The notes: generated by a model from the letters alone, not told the origin. 64,000 bases of DNA from a virus (IMGVR_UViG_3300042896_000657:49981-113980), one strand, 5' to 3'. Numbered from the stretch's first letter, positions 38,277 through 44,493 are shown. A program made the numbers and translations.

Positions 38277-38732
38277 ATGAGAGTAATAGAAAAAGATACT
38301 AGATTTGGTCCACGTAAAGCATACACAAACGTAGAACCATTATATAAAATGTTTACCAAAGGTATACGTGTATTACCAGCACCATATTTTGAGGATCGTA
38401 AAATTATGTTTACTTTTGTTGCACAACACGATCCAGGAACACCTGGTTGGTTAGAAGGTGGATATGAAGTGGCTGGTCCAACAGGTGATTTTAGAGCATA
38501 TTATTTAGACCAGTTAATATTACATCCAGAAATAATTAAACGTCGTCACAAAACAGATATTGAGACGAACAAGTCCGGCTTGAAGCGCGGGCGCAAAGGT
38601 GGGGAACCAAAATTCCCTAAAGTAGGTGGAACAGGAAAACGTGGTAGGCCATCAGTTGATCCAGCATTACGTAAGAATAAACCTTATGTCGCAAATGGTC
38701 TACCACGGGGAAGGCGTAAGAAAGTAGAATAA
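38277..38732 (+). CDS. protein with AT-hook-like basic tail, 151 aa
   Basis: The N-terminal 100 residues form an alpha/beta domain (RVLPAPYFEDRKIMFTFVAQ, GWLEGGYEVAGPTGDFRAYY). The last 40 are Lys/Arg/Gly-rich with GKRGRPSVDP and GLPRGRRKKVE, which resemble AT-hooks that grip the minor groove of A+T-rich DNA. A DNA-packaging or regulatory role next to the repeat region is plausible. Confidence 0.6.
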   Translation: MRVIEKDTRFGPRKAYTNVEPLYKMFTKGIRVLPAPYFEDRKIMFTFVAQHDPGTPGWLEGGYEVAGPTGDFRAYYLDQLILHPEIIKRRHKTDIETNKSGLKRGRKGGEPKFPKVGGTGKRGRPSVDPALRKNKPYVANGLPRGRRKKVE

Positions 38733-38733
38733 G

Positions 38734-38764
38734 TTTTGTCCAAATCAATTTTATATATTAATGG
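38734..38764 (+). promoter_or_regulatory. promoter-like motif, TTTTATATATTAATGG type
   Basis: TTTTGTCCAAATCAATTTTA then TATATTAATGG, the third of three similar leaders (with 37738 and 38244). Confidence 0.45.
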
Positions 38765-38765
38765 T

Positions 38766-38990
38766 ATGGAAAAAGATATGAAAACAAAAATCGAAGAATT
38801 AAGAGAATCAATTGGTAAAATAATGTCACACAACTACAGCCCAATACTTAGAGCAAAGTTAGTTAAAGTGAATAAAGTAACTTGTGTACTTGAAGTAACT
38901 AAAGGTGAATATGTTAAAGATAAAGATTATACTATAGGTATGAGATTTAAAGATAATGTAAGCCATACTTGGAATGCTTTATATTATTAG
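38766..38990 (+). CDS. hypothetical protein, 74 aa
   Basis: MEKDMKTKIEELRESIGKIM... then beta strands (LVKVNKVTCVLEVTKGEYV). The first ATG after the leader is chosen. Unknown function. Confidence 0.55.
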   Translation: MEKDMKTKIEELRESIGKIMSHNYSPILRAKLVKVNKVTCVLEVTKGEYVKDKDYTIGMRFKDNVSHTWNALYY

Positions 38991-39032
38991 TCAGAATCCC
39001 TTTAGTACATTAATGATATAGATAATTAAAAC
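38990..39032 (+). promoter_or_regulatory. small-gene promoter motif
   Basis: GTCAGAATCCC, TTAGTACATTAATGATATAG and ATAATTAAAAC, before the gene at 39041. Confidence 0.55.
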
Positions 39033-39040
39033 AAAACGAT

Positions 39041-39244
39041 ATGACAAACGAACAAAGCCAAATTTTAAGTAAATTAATTGATGCTAAATGGGATTCAGAC
39101 CACCTAGAATCTTATCACGAACGTGATATTGCACGTCAGAATTATTATAATTTAAAACGTGAATTAGTTGAATCAATGGGATTAGATGAATTTATAGAAT
39201 TTATGAATATGGGAGCAAAAATGTTCGCTCCGGCACAATCCTAA
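39041..39244 (+). CDS. hypothetical protein, 67 aa
   Basis: A helical acidic/His-rich protein (DAKWDSDHLESYHERDIARQ). It is the first of the cassette genes, with start context CGATATGAC. Its end overlaps the next promoter motif. Confidence 0.6.
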   Translation: MTNEQSQILSKLIDAKWDSDHLESYHERDIARQNYYNLKRELVESMGLDEFIEFMNMGAKMFAPAQS

Positions 39245-39270
39245 TTGTATATTAACGTATAAGATAAAAC
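39233..39270 (+). promoter_or_regulatory. small-gene promoter motif
   Basis: CACAATCC, AATTGTATATTAACGTATAA, GATAAAAC; start follows after CGAT. Confidence 0.55.
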
Positions 39271-39273
39271 GAT

Positions 39274-39438
39274 ATGAAAACAAATAGAGTAAAAGCATTT
39301 GATTTAAGAGAAGAATTAGAAAATAATCATGGAGTAACTCCAGAAAGTTTATTAAACTATTTAATGGATTGTTGGATGTCAGGGGATGATTCATTACAAG
39401 CAGTAGAGGATTTTAAGAATGATGTTATAAATAATTGA
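39274..39438 (+). CDS. cassette protein, 54 aa
   Basis: MKTNRVKAFDLREELENNHG... is acidic and helical. Start context CGATATGAAA matches the hairpin loops at 42210-42300. No family. Confidence 0.55.
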   Translation: MKTNRVKAFDLREELENNHGVTPESLLNYLMDCWMSGDDSLQAVEDFKNDVINN

Positions 39439-39440
39439 TT

Positions 39441-39480
39441 AATCAGAATCCTAATCGTATATTAACGTATTAGATAATTA
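39441..39480 (+). promoter_or_regulatory. small-gene promoter motif
   Basis: TCAGAATCC, AATCGTATATTAACGTATTA, GATAATTA; 12 nt before ATG. Confidence 0.55.
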
Positions 39481-39492
39481 AAAAACAAAGAT

Positions 39493-39732
39493 ATGAAATT
39501 TATTAGATTAACAAGCCTTAAAGATTCAAAACCAGTATTTATTAATCCAGACTTTATAGGACATATGTTTAGAGTTCCTGAAAAAATGAGTTATGGAAGT
39601 GTTGATGAAGTAGAACATACAACTGTGGGTGTCACAACTCATAATAATGGAGGATTTAAAGTTATAGAAGATGTAAAGCAAATTCTAAAACTGATTGAAT
39701 TGTCAGAATCTCACTCGTACATTAACGTATAA
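39493..39732 (+). CDS. cassette protein, 79 aa
   Basis: MKFIRLTSLKDSKPVFINPD... reads as a beta-sheet protein with a C-terminal helix ending LSESHSYINV. The pattern resembles small flagellar/Hfq-size beta proteins, but no family can be named. Start context AGATATGAAA. The next promoter motif overlaps its 3' end. Confidence 0.6.
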   Translation: MKFIRLTSLKDSKPVFINPDFIGHMFRVPEKMSYGSVDEVEHTTVGVTTHNNGGFKVIEDVKQILKLIELSESHSYINV

Positions 39733-39744
39733 GATAATTAAAAC
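39702..39744 (+). promoter_or_regulatory. small-gene promoter motif
   Basis: GTCAGAATCTCA, CTCGTACATTAACGTATAAG, ATAATTAAAAC. Confidence 0.55.
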
Positions 39745-39753
39745 AAAAACGAT

Positions 39754-39936
39754 ATGAAAAAATTAGATTACGACACATTAGTAATGATTGAAGGTTTAAT
39801 AGATTTAAGAGATTTAGATTTATTTAAAAACGCTTTAGAAAATATTACAAACGATTTAGAAATGGAAGGTTTTGAATTAAGTGATGTCAAAGCATATTTT
39901 CAATTAATATTAAATGAAATATTAGGAGATCAATAG
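39754..39936 (+). CDS. cassette protein, 60 aa
   Basis: Acidic and helical (LVMIEGLIDLRDLDLFKNAL). Start context CGATATGAAA. Unknown function. Confidence 0.6.
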   Translation: MKKLDYDTLVMIEGLIDLRDLDLFKNALENITNDLEMEGFELSDVKAYFQLILNEILGDQ

Positions 39937-39977
39937 TCAGAATCCACCTCGTATATTAATGGTATAGATAATTAAAA
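39936..39977 (+). promoter_or_regulatory. small-gene promoter motif
   Basis: GTCAGAATCCAC, CTCGTATATTAATGGTATAG, ATAATTAAAA. Confidence 0.55.
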
Positions 39978-39987
39978 AAAAAACGAT

Positions 39988-40218
39988 ATGAAAAAATTTA
40001 ACGGTTTCGAAAGTTACAATCTAGTAACAGGTTTAGAATTATTAAGAGAATCTTATTTAGCTGATATTAAAGCAGCTACTGATAAAGGCAAACATCACAT
40101 ATTTAGTGAAAGATTTGCAAATGGTACTATTGATGATTTAATTAAGATTGTTAAAGATAATACTAAAAAGGATAAATACGTATTTAGTCATGAATGTACT
40201 CAATATAAAGAAGTTTGA
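39988..40218 (+). CDS. cassette protein, 76 aa
   Basis: MKKFNGFESYNLVTGLELLRE is followed by charged helices and a C-terminal Cys (SHECTQYKEV). Start context CGATATGAAA. Unknown function. Confidence 0.6.
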   Translation: MKKFNGFESYNLVTGLELLRESYLADIKAATDKGKHHIFSERFANGTIDDLIKIVKDNTKKDKYVFSHECTQYKEV

Positions 40219-40234
40219 TAAAAAACAATAGATT

Positions 40235-40312
40235 ATGTGGGGATTAAATTGTAAATATTATACTAAAACATTTAATTCATTAGATGAATTAATTGAGGAT
40301 ATTATGAGTTAG
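40235..40312 (+). CDS. possible peptide, 25 aa
   Basis: MWGLNCKYYTKTFNSLDELI... follows the previous gene by 16 nt (GATTATG). Short; kept because it fills the gap and has coherent composition. Confidence 0.35.
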   Translation: MWGLNCKYYTKTFNSLDELIEDIMS

Positions 40313-40314
40313 GA

Positions 40315-40389
40315 ATGGATCCAAATTATGAAATAGTCAGAAATGGAAAAATAACCAGCGAAATGGCTATTGATTTTATTGTATTTTAA
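40315..40389 (+). CDS. possible peptide, 24 aa
   Basis: MDPNYEIVRNGKITSEMAID... directly follows the 25-aa frame and ends at the next promoter motif. Confidence 0.35.
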   Translation: MDPNYEIVRNGKITSEMAIDFIVF

Positions 40390-40390
40390 T

Positions 40391-40435
40391 AGTCAAAATC
40401 CAACTCGTATATTAACGTATAAATAAATAATTAAA
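40391..40435 (+). promoter_or_regulatory. small-gene promoter motif
   Basis: GTCAAAATCCAA, CTCGTATATTAACGTATAAA, TAATTAAAA. Confidence 0.55.
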
Positions 40436-40444
40436 AATAAAGAT

Positions 40445-40804
40445 ATGACAAAAGAAGAAACATTACACACATTAAGAACCATGAATTTAGTTGGTTCAGT
40501 TTCATTAGGACTTGATAGTGTTATAGCATTGGTTGAGAGTTTAGATTTAATTGAAGTAACTACAGTTAGTGATGAATCTAAAAGTTTAGTAATTAATCAA
40601 TTAATTGAAGAGTTAGATAATGATAACATAGGAGATTTTATGTTAATGCCATCTTCTAATCAAATAATGGATTGTATTGATGATTTTGAAGTTAATATAT
40701 ATGATAAAAGAATTGAACTTGAAGAAATTTATATTGATGAATATAAATTAGCAGAGTTAATTCAAGATGGTGTGAAAAAATGGTTGAATGATAGATTGTC
40801 CTAA
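40445..40804 (+). CDS. cassette protein, 119 aa
   Basis: An acidic protein with repeated Leu/Ile helices (ESLDLIEVTTVSDESKSLVI). Start context AGATATGAC. Its 3' end overlaps the zinc-motif gene that follows. No recognised family. Confidence 0.6.
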   Translation: MTKEETLHTLRTMNLVGSVSLGLDSVIALVESLDLIEVTTVSDESKSLVINQLIEELDNDNIGDFMLMPSSNQIMDCIDDFEVNIYDKRIELEEIYIDEYKLAELIQDGVKKWLNDRLS

Positions 40805-40961
40805 ATGCGAAGGCTCAGGCTTTCGCTCTGTAGAATCATCCAGCACATATAATGATATAGAATACAATAAACCTAATATACAGGTACCATGTATTGCCTG
40901 TAAAGGTGCTCGTCAAGTTACTAAATTGAAGGCATTTCATATTAATAAGAAATACAAATAG
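40788..40961 (+). CDS. DnaJ-type zinc-motif mini-protein, 57 aa
   Basis: Two CxxCxG motifs (CPKCEGSGF at residues 4-12 and CIACKGAR at 35-42) reproduce half of a DnaJ cysteine-rich zinc site. Such stand-alone zinc peptides occur in phages and may bind nucleic acid or protein. Start is ATG within the upstream gene's last codons. Confidence 0.6.
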   Translation: MIDCPKCEGSGFRSVESSSTYNDIEYNKPNIQVPCIACKGARQVTKLKAFHINKKYK

Positions 40962-41003
40962 TCACAATCCTAATCATACATTGACGGTATAGATAATTAA
41001 AAC
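40961..41003 (+). promoter_or_regulatory. small-gene promoter motif
   Basis: GTCACAATCCTAA, TCATACATTGACGGTATAG, ATAATTAAAAC. Confidence 0.55.
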
Positions 41004-41010
41004 AAACGAT

Positions 41011-41295
41011 ATGAACAGAGAACTATTTTTAGAAAGTACATTAAGCCAAATTTCACAAGTTTATTCAGGCAAAAATCATAATTGTAGATGTGGTTGTGCA
41101 GGATCTTATACTGCAACTTCATTTATGGATGAACCTAGAGATGATATTAATGATAAGTTAGTAGAAAGAAGATTAAAGAAAGCGAAAGCATTAATTTTAA
41201 ATGGTGCTAATGTTGATTATGCTGAAACTTATGTTAATGTTGAAACTGGAGATAATAGAGCTTTGACATTCTATTTTGATGAAGTAAGAGCTTAG
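41011..41295 (+). CDS. conserved phage protein, 94 aa
   Basis: A Cys cluster (NCRCGCAGSY at about residues 24-33) and a C-terminal alpha/beta part (RLKKAKALILNGANVDYAET, VETGDNRALTFYFDE) are seen in a number of phage proteins of this size. Function is unknown. Start context CGATATGAAC. Confidence 0.65.
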   Translation: MNRELFLESTLSQISQVYSGKNHNCRCGCAGSYTATSFMDEPRDDINDKLVERRLKKAKALILNGANVDYAETYVNVETGDNRALTFYFDEVRA

Positions 41296-41330
41296 TCACA
41301 ATCTCTCTCGTATATTAATGGTATAATAAG
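41295..41330 (+). promoter_or_regulatory. small-gene promoter motif
   Basis: GTCACAATCTCT, CTCGTATATTAATGGTATAA; it could also drive the RNA locus that follows the gene. Confidence 0.5.
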
Positions 41331-41337
41331 AAACGAT

Positions 41338-41637
41338 ATGAAAAAAACAAATAAATCAGCAGACGGAACATCATTCCACAACACAATGATTAAAACCACA
41401 ATTGGTGAATTAGTAAGAGTATTAGGTGAACCAACTTATCAACAAAATACAGGTAAAGATAAAGTGAATGTAGAATGGGTTTGTGAAACTATTGATGGTA
41501 ATGTAGTGACAATCTATGATTGGAAAGAATATATTACACTAAGTGAAAATGAAGAAATATTATTTCATTTGGGTGGTCACAGTTTAATCCATACATTGGA
41601 TGGTAAGGATGAATTATTAAGATTATTAGAAAAATAG
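41338..41637 (+). CDS. conserved phage protein, 99 aa
   Basis: KTTIGELVRVLGEPTYQQNT...KVNVEWVCETIDGNVVTIYD is a pattern of phage proteins with an alpha/beta fold; the C-terminus has HLGGHSLIHTLDGKDELLRL. Function unknown. Start context CGATATGAAA. It lies immediately upstream of the second RNA locus. Confidence 0.65.
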   Translation: MKKTNKSADGTSFHNTMIKTTIGELVRVLGEPTYQQNTGKDKVNVEWVCETIDGNVVTIYDWKEYITLSENEEILFHLGGHSLIHTLDGKDELLRLLEK

Positions 41638-41642
41638 GGTTA

Positions 41643-41705
41643 TGTGTTGTTGTTCAGGATACATAAATGCAAAAGTGAACATGGCGACTCGGAAAGACGA
41701 GTAAC
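41643..41705 (+). CDS. possible Cys-rich peptide, 20 aa
   Basis: MCCCSGYINAKVNMATRKDE behind GGGTTATG. An alternative reading is that this stretch is structured RNA, since ACTCG/CGAGT and TGTTCA/TGAACA pair. Confidence 0.2.
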
Positions 41706-41710
41706 AATAT

Positions 41711-41851
41711 AGTCAGGTGGTGAAATTGGTAGACACGCTAATGTAGGCATCTTTAAGATGGACGATTGTACTCCGCAGGTTCACGTTAGTTTATTCTAAA
41801 GAGATATGAGTACACTTAATAGAATTACAGGTTCGAATCCTGTCCTGACTA
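41711..41851 (+). tRNA. tRNA-Leu-like element 7 (hypervariable interior)
   Basis: Family ends with D arm TGGTGAAATTGGTAGACACG; interior hairpin CATC-TTTAA-GATG. 141 nt. Confidence 0.6.
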
Positions 41852-41858
41852 CAGCAAA

Positions 41859-41943
41859 TTAGAAGTGTCGCAATACGCGTTTCAATCTAATTGATAGACG
41901 TATCAATGAAATATGTTCGGAGGTGAAAATCCTTAGCTTCTAA
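41859..41943 (+). other. self-closing structured spacer
   Basis: TTAGAAG/CTTCTAA closes TTGATA-GACG-TATCAA and a small GGA/TCC hairpin; it fills the gap between elements 7 and 8. Confidence 0.45.
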
Positions 41944-41946
41944 AAT

Positions 41947-42054
41947 AGTCAGGTGGCGCAATTGGTAGCCAAAAAGGGATGTTGAAGGTAGTAGTAATAC
42001 TCCGCCTCGAACAAGTGTAGGCGACTTTTACAGGTTCGAGTCCTGTCCTGACTA
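41947..42054 (+). tRNA. tRNA-Leu-like element 8 (hypervariable interior)
   Basis: Family ends (D arm GGCGCAATTGGTAGCC, T loop TTCGAGT). Interior hairpin GCCT/AGGC. 108 nt. Confidence 0.6.
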
Positions 42055-42081
42055 CCAGGTCGGTTGTAAGTGACATCCCAG

Positions 42082-42095
42082 AAGTTATGGAACTT
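42082..42095 (+). other. spacer hairpin
   Basis: AAGTT-ATGG-AACTT between elements 8 and 9. Confidence 0.4.
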
Positions 42096-42102
42096 TCAAA
42101 TT

Positions 42103-42208
42103 AGTCAGGTGGCGGAATGGTAGACGCTATCTAAAAGATCATATGAAAGGGTGATATAAGACTGAAACGAATAAACCCAATCTACAGGTTCGAGTCCTGT
42201 CCTGACTA
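42103..42208 (+). tRNA. tRNA-Leu-like element 9 (hypervariable interior)
   Basis: Family ends; the interior holds ATATGAAA at 42141-42148, complementary to the loops of the hairpins directly downstream. Confidence 0.6.
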
Positions 42209-42209
42209 C

Positions 42210-42364
42210 AACGCGTTTCATATCCGCGTTACAAACGACGAAAGGTCTTCATATCACCTTAGTCACGATGACTTAGTACATGCACCGTTTCATATCCGGT
42301 TTGAGGTTGGAAAAGTCATTTATTTTAATTATCTAAAGCACCTAAGCCGCTCTCGCGGCTTTTG
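42210..42364 (+). ncRNA. candidate antisense RNA with three start-codon-complementary hairpins
   Basis: AACGCG-TTTCATATC-CGCGTT (42210-42230), AAGGT-CTTCATATC-ACCTT (42242-42260) and ACCG-TTTCATATC-CGGT (42284-42300) have unrelated stems but share the 8-nt loop core TTCATATC. This is the reverse complement of GATATGAA, the start context of many neighbouring small genes. A fourth hairpin AGTCA-CGA-TGACT lies between the second and third. An intrinsic terminator ends the unit. I infer an RNA that pairs with ribosome-binding regions. Confidence 0.6.
42344..42364 (+). terminator. rho-independent terminator
   Basis: AAGCCGC-TCTC-GCGGCTT followed by TTT ends the tRNA-like/antisense RNA locus. Confidence 0.85.
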
Positions 42365-42407
42365 GTGTTGGATTTAACGCATAACACCGTTTATTCAATG
42401 GTGTTCT

Positions 42408-42450
42408 GTCATAATCACCATCGTACATTGACGGTATAGATAATTAAAAC
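42408..42450 (+). promoter_or_regulatory. small-gene promoter motif
   Basis: GTCATAATCACC, ATCGTACATTGACGGTATAG, ATAATTAAAAC, restarting transcription after the terminator. Confidence 0.55.
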
Positions 42451-42460
42451 AAACAAAGAT

Positions 42461-42637
42461 ATGAAACTATTAACATTCCCAATCGCGCAATCAAAAAAAT
42501 CAATTTCAATAATTGTAAATTCAAACAAATTAAAATCTGAAGTAAAGATACTATATCCAAACAAAATAATTGTTGATTTAGTTGATTTATTAGTTATTGA
42601 AAAAATGTTGGATCGTAATTACTTAAACTATAGATAA
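42461..42637 (+). CDS. cassette protein, 58 aa
   Basis: MKLLTFPIAQSKKSISIIVN... is a small alpha/beta protein with Lys clusters. Start context AGATATGAAA. Confidence 0.55.
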   Translation: MKLLTFPIAQSKKSISIIVNSNKLKSEVKILYPNKIIVDLVDLLVIEKMLDRNYLNYR

Positions 42638-42670
42638 TCACAATCCACCTCGTACATTAACGTATAAGAT
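42637..42670 (+). promoter_or_regulatory. small-gene promoter motif, short form
   Basis: ATCACAATCCAC, CTCGTACATTAACGTATAAG, then ATATG directly; the ATAATTAAAAC tail is missing. Confidence 0.5.
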
Positions 42671-42787
42671 ATGAATGATATGAAAACAATACAAATTACA
42701 CAAGATGAAATCCGAATGGCTACAAGGCCTAATGTTTATAGAAGTAAAAAACATTATACACGTAAATCTAAACATAAAACATTATAA
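42671..42787 (+). CDS. cassette protein, 38 aa
   Basis: MNDMKTIQITQDEIRMATRP... ends very basic (SKKHYTRKSKHKTL). The second Met (42680, context GATATGAAA) may be the real start. Confidence 0.5.
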   Translation: MNDMKTIQITQDEIRMATRPNVYRSKKHYTRKSKHKTL

Positions 42788-42795
42788 ATAAAGAT

Positions 42796-42999
42796 ATGGA
42801 ATTAACAGAACAACAAAAACAAACAGTATTAGATATTTTATCATTTGCTGATGGTGAGGATATGGAGGAAATAATTGATAGATCTACATTTAAAGATTAT
42901 TTAACAAGATCATTAATTATGGATTGTATAGATGATATAGATTTAAAATATTACTTATCTGAACGTGATGAATTAATTAAAATCTTAAAAAATAGATAA
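42796..42999 (+). CDS. cassette protein, 67 aa
   Basis: Acidic (FADGEDMEEIIDRSTF)-type helical protein beginning MELTEQQKQTVLDILS. Start context AGATATGG. Unknown function. Confidence 0.55.
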   Translation: MELTEQQKQTVLDILSFADGEDMEEIIDRSTFKDYLTRSLIMDCIDDIDLKYYLSERDELIKILKNR

Positions 43000-43001
43000 A
43001 T

Positions 43002-43187
43002 ATGTTTGAAGAACAAGTATTTTGGAAAGATGGAGTTGATGGTGAATTTAAGGGTGGAATATTCATTAGAGCATTTGATTTAGTAAAGTTTCTAGAGAAA
43101 GTCGAAGCTGATAGTGAAGGTGGTGAAGTTGTTGGATTAAAGTTTGATGGCAATAATCTAGAGATAATCGTTAAGTCAGAATCCTAA
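43002..43187 (+). CDS. cassette protein, 61 aa
   Basis: MFEEQVFWKDGVDGEFKGGI reads as a beta-rich protein and is acidic throughout. It follows the previous gene by 2 nt and shares its promoter. The next motif overlaps its end. Confidence 0.55.
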   Translation: MFEEQVFWKDGVDGEFKGGIFIRAFDLVKFLEKVEADSEGGEVVGLKFDGNNLEIIVKSES

Positions 43188-43212
43188 TCGTACATTGACG
43201 GTATAGATAAAA
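43174..43212 (+). promoter_or_regulatory. small-gene promoter motif
   Basis: GTCAGAATCCTA, ATCGTACATTGACGGTATAG, ATAAAAAG. Confidence 0.55.
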
Positions 43213-43216
43213 AGAT

Positions 43217-43384
43217 ATGAACATAGAAAAAGTAAAGCAAGCCGTAGAATTACAAAAACAAATGAATACTGATATTGATGTATTTGGATGTACTAGTGAG
43301 TATAATTGTAAAATGGTAGAGCGCTTAGTTGATAATATGAGCGATGAAGAAGGCGATTTATTTATAGAATTAATGAATGGATAA
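43217..43384 (+). CDS. cassette protein, 55 aa
   Basis: MNIEKVKQAVELQKQMNTDI... then MVERLVDNMSDEEGDLFIEL, an acidic helical protein. Start context AGATATGAAC. Confidence 0.55.
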   Translation: MNIEKVKQAVELQKQMNTDIDVFGCTSEYNCKMVERLVDNMSDEEGDLFIELMNG

Positions 43385-43422
43385 TCACAATCCCCCTCGT
43401 ACATTGACAGTATAGATAAAAA
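43384..43422 (+). promoter_or_regulatory. small-gene promoter motif
   Basis: ATCACAATCCCC, CTCGTACATTGACAGTATAG, ATAAAAAG. Confidence 0.55.
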
Positions 43423-43425
43423 GAT

Positions 43426-43662
43426 ATGAATATGACCCAAGAAGAAATTTACCAAGCACAACAAGATCACAAGGAATACCAGAGGTTGATCAACACGGTT
43501 GAAATATTAACTCAAGCAGAATATGAATTCTGTAAGGCATGGGATGATGAGGAAACTTGGAAATACCTATTCGATTTAACTGGTGGTAGATGGTTAAACA
43601 CTAACGTGTATAGTGAGGCTGAGCATCACGATCATATCTATAGAATGGAATGTGGCTTGTAA
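43426..43662 (+). CDS. cassette protein, 78 aa
   Basis: Aromatic and acidic (YEFCKAWDDEETWKYLFDLT) with a His-rich end (SEAEHHDHIYRM) that could bind metal. Start context AGATATGAAT. Confidence 0.6.
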   Translation: MNMTQEEIYQAQQDHKEYQRLINTVEILTQAEYEFCKAWDDEETWKYLFDLTGGRWLNTNVYSEAEHHDHIYRMECGL

Positions 43663-43663
43663 T

Positions 43664-43705
43664 GTCACAATCCATTCAGTATATTAACGTATTAGATAAT
43701 TAGAT
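43664..43705 (+). promoter_or_regulatory. small-gene promoter motif
   Basis: GTCACAATCCAT, TCAGTATATTAACGTATTAG, ATAATTAGA. Confidence 0.55.
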
Positions 43706-43710
43706 AAGAT

Positions 43711-43905
43711 ATGAAACAAAATCCAATTAATGTAAGTGAATTAAATGAAGATAGATATGAAATTATTAATAATTTAGTTAATATTGAATTAGTTAAAAAA
43801 TTTATTAATGATGTCGAAGCGTTAGAAATTGATTTAATGAAATCAAATATCCAAGCAAAAGAAATATATCAATATTTGTTAACAATAATGGTTAATCAAT
43901 GTTAG
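43711..43905 (+). CDS. cassette protein, 64 aa
   Basis: A helical acidic protein (MKQNPINVSELNEDRYEIIN). Start context AGATATGAAA. Unknown function. Confidence 0.55.
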   Translation: MKQNPINVSELNEDRYEIINNLVNIELVKKFINDVEALEIDLMKSNIQAKEIYQYLLTIMVNQC

Positions 43906-43909
43906 AATA

Positions 43910-43952
43910 GTCAGAATCACCATCGTACATTAACGTATTAGATAATTAAAAC
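43910..43952 (+). promoter_or_regulatory. small-gene promoter motif
   Basis: GTCAGAATCACC, ATCGTACATTAACGTATTAG, ATAATTAAAAC. Confidence 0.55.
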
Positions 43953-43961
43953 AAAAACGAT

Positions 43962-44192
43962 ATGATCACAAAAACACAATTAAAAGCCGGATTACAATTC
44001 AGGTACAAAACAATGAAATACACACTTAAAGGTGAAGAAGATCAATATTATATTATTGGAGGTGGTTTAATGGGTTATGTAGGTAATGTAGAATCAATAG
44101 GAACCAAGTCATTTACATTATATACCTATGTAATGGGTAAAGCAGTTAAGGTAAAGGTTAATTATAGTGATTGTGAGTTGGTGGTTGAATAA
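43962..44192 (+). CDS. cassette protein, 76 aa
   Basis: Beta-rich with regular alternation (GGGLMGYVGNVESIGTKSFT), probably a small barrel. Start context CGATATGAT. Unknown function. Confidence 0.6.
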   Translation: MITKTQLKAGLQFRYKTMKYTLKGEEDQYYIIGGGLMGYVGNVESIGTKSFTLYTYVMGKAVKVKVNYSDCELVVE

Positions 44193-44234
44193 CCCCAATT
44201 CACCTCGTACATTAACGGTATAGATAATTAAAAC
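44191..44234 (+). promoter_or_regulatory. small-gene promoter motif
   Basis: ACCCCAATTCAC, CTCGTACATTAACGGTATAG, ATAATTAAAAC. Confidence 0.55.
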
Positions 44235-44237
44235 GAT

Positions 44238-44483
44238 ATGAAAAACGAAATCAATAATATTAGTATTTGTGAATTAATGGATATCATCTTTCCTGGTTAT
44301 TGGGACAAGCAACTATACACTCAGATGTCTTATGATGATGAATGTAAAGCAGTGGGTGAATGGTGTAGGATTAATAATTATGTTCTTTATGAAAAATGTA
44401 ATGAAGATTACTTTGAGTGGGAAGCATTCCAACTAGCCACTACTGGTAGATATGATGGGGTGGTATTAAGTAACTTAAGTTAA
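44238..44483 (+). CDS. cassette protein, 81 aa
   Basis: MKNEINNISICELMDIIFPG then acidic helices with several Cys and Trp (AVGEWCRINNYVLYEKCNED). Start context CGATATGAAA. Unknown function. Confidence 0.6.
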   Translation: MKNEINNISICELMDIIFPGYWDKQLYTQMSYDDECKAVGEWCRINNYVLYEKCNEDYFEWEAFQLATTGRYDGVVLSNLS

Positions 44484-44493
44484 ATGAGTTGCC

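Noticed and set aside
38736-38765. Upstream extensions MSQLILYINGM/MSKSILYINGM of the genes at 37766, 38277 and 38766.
   Set aside because: The shared N-termini come from translating the repeated TTTTGTCCAA...TACATTAATGGTATG leader; the ATG after the leader is the better start.
16168-42208. CRISPR array made of repeated ends with variable spacers.
   Set aside because: Repeats come as unlike 5' and 3' halves forming acceptor, D and T arms, copies are dispersed over 26 kb, and no cas gene is present.
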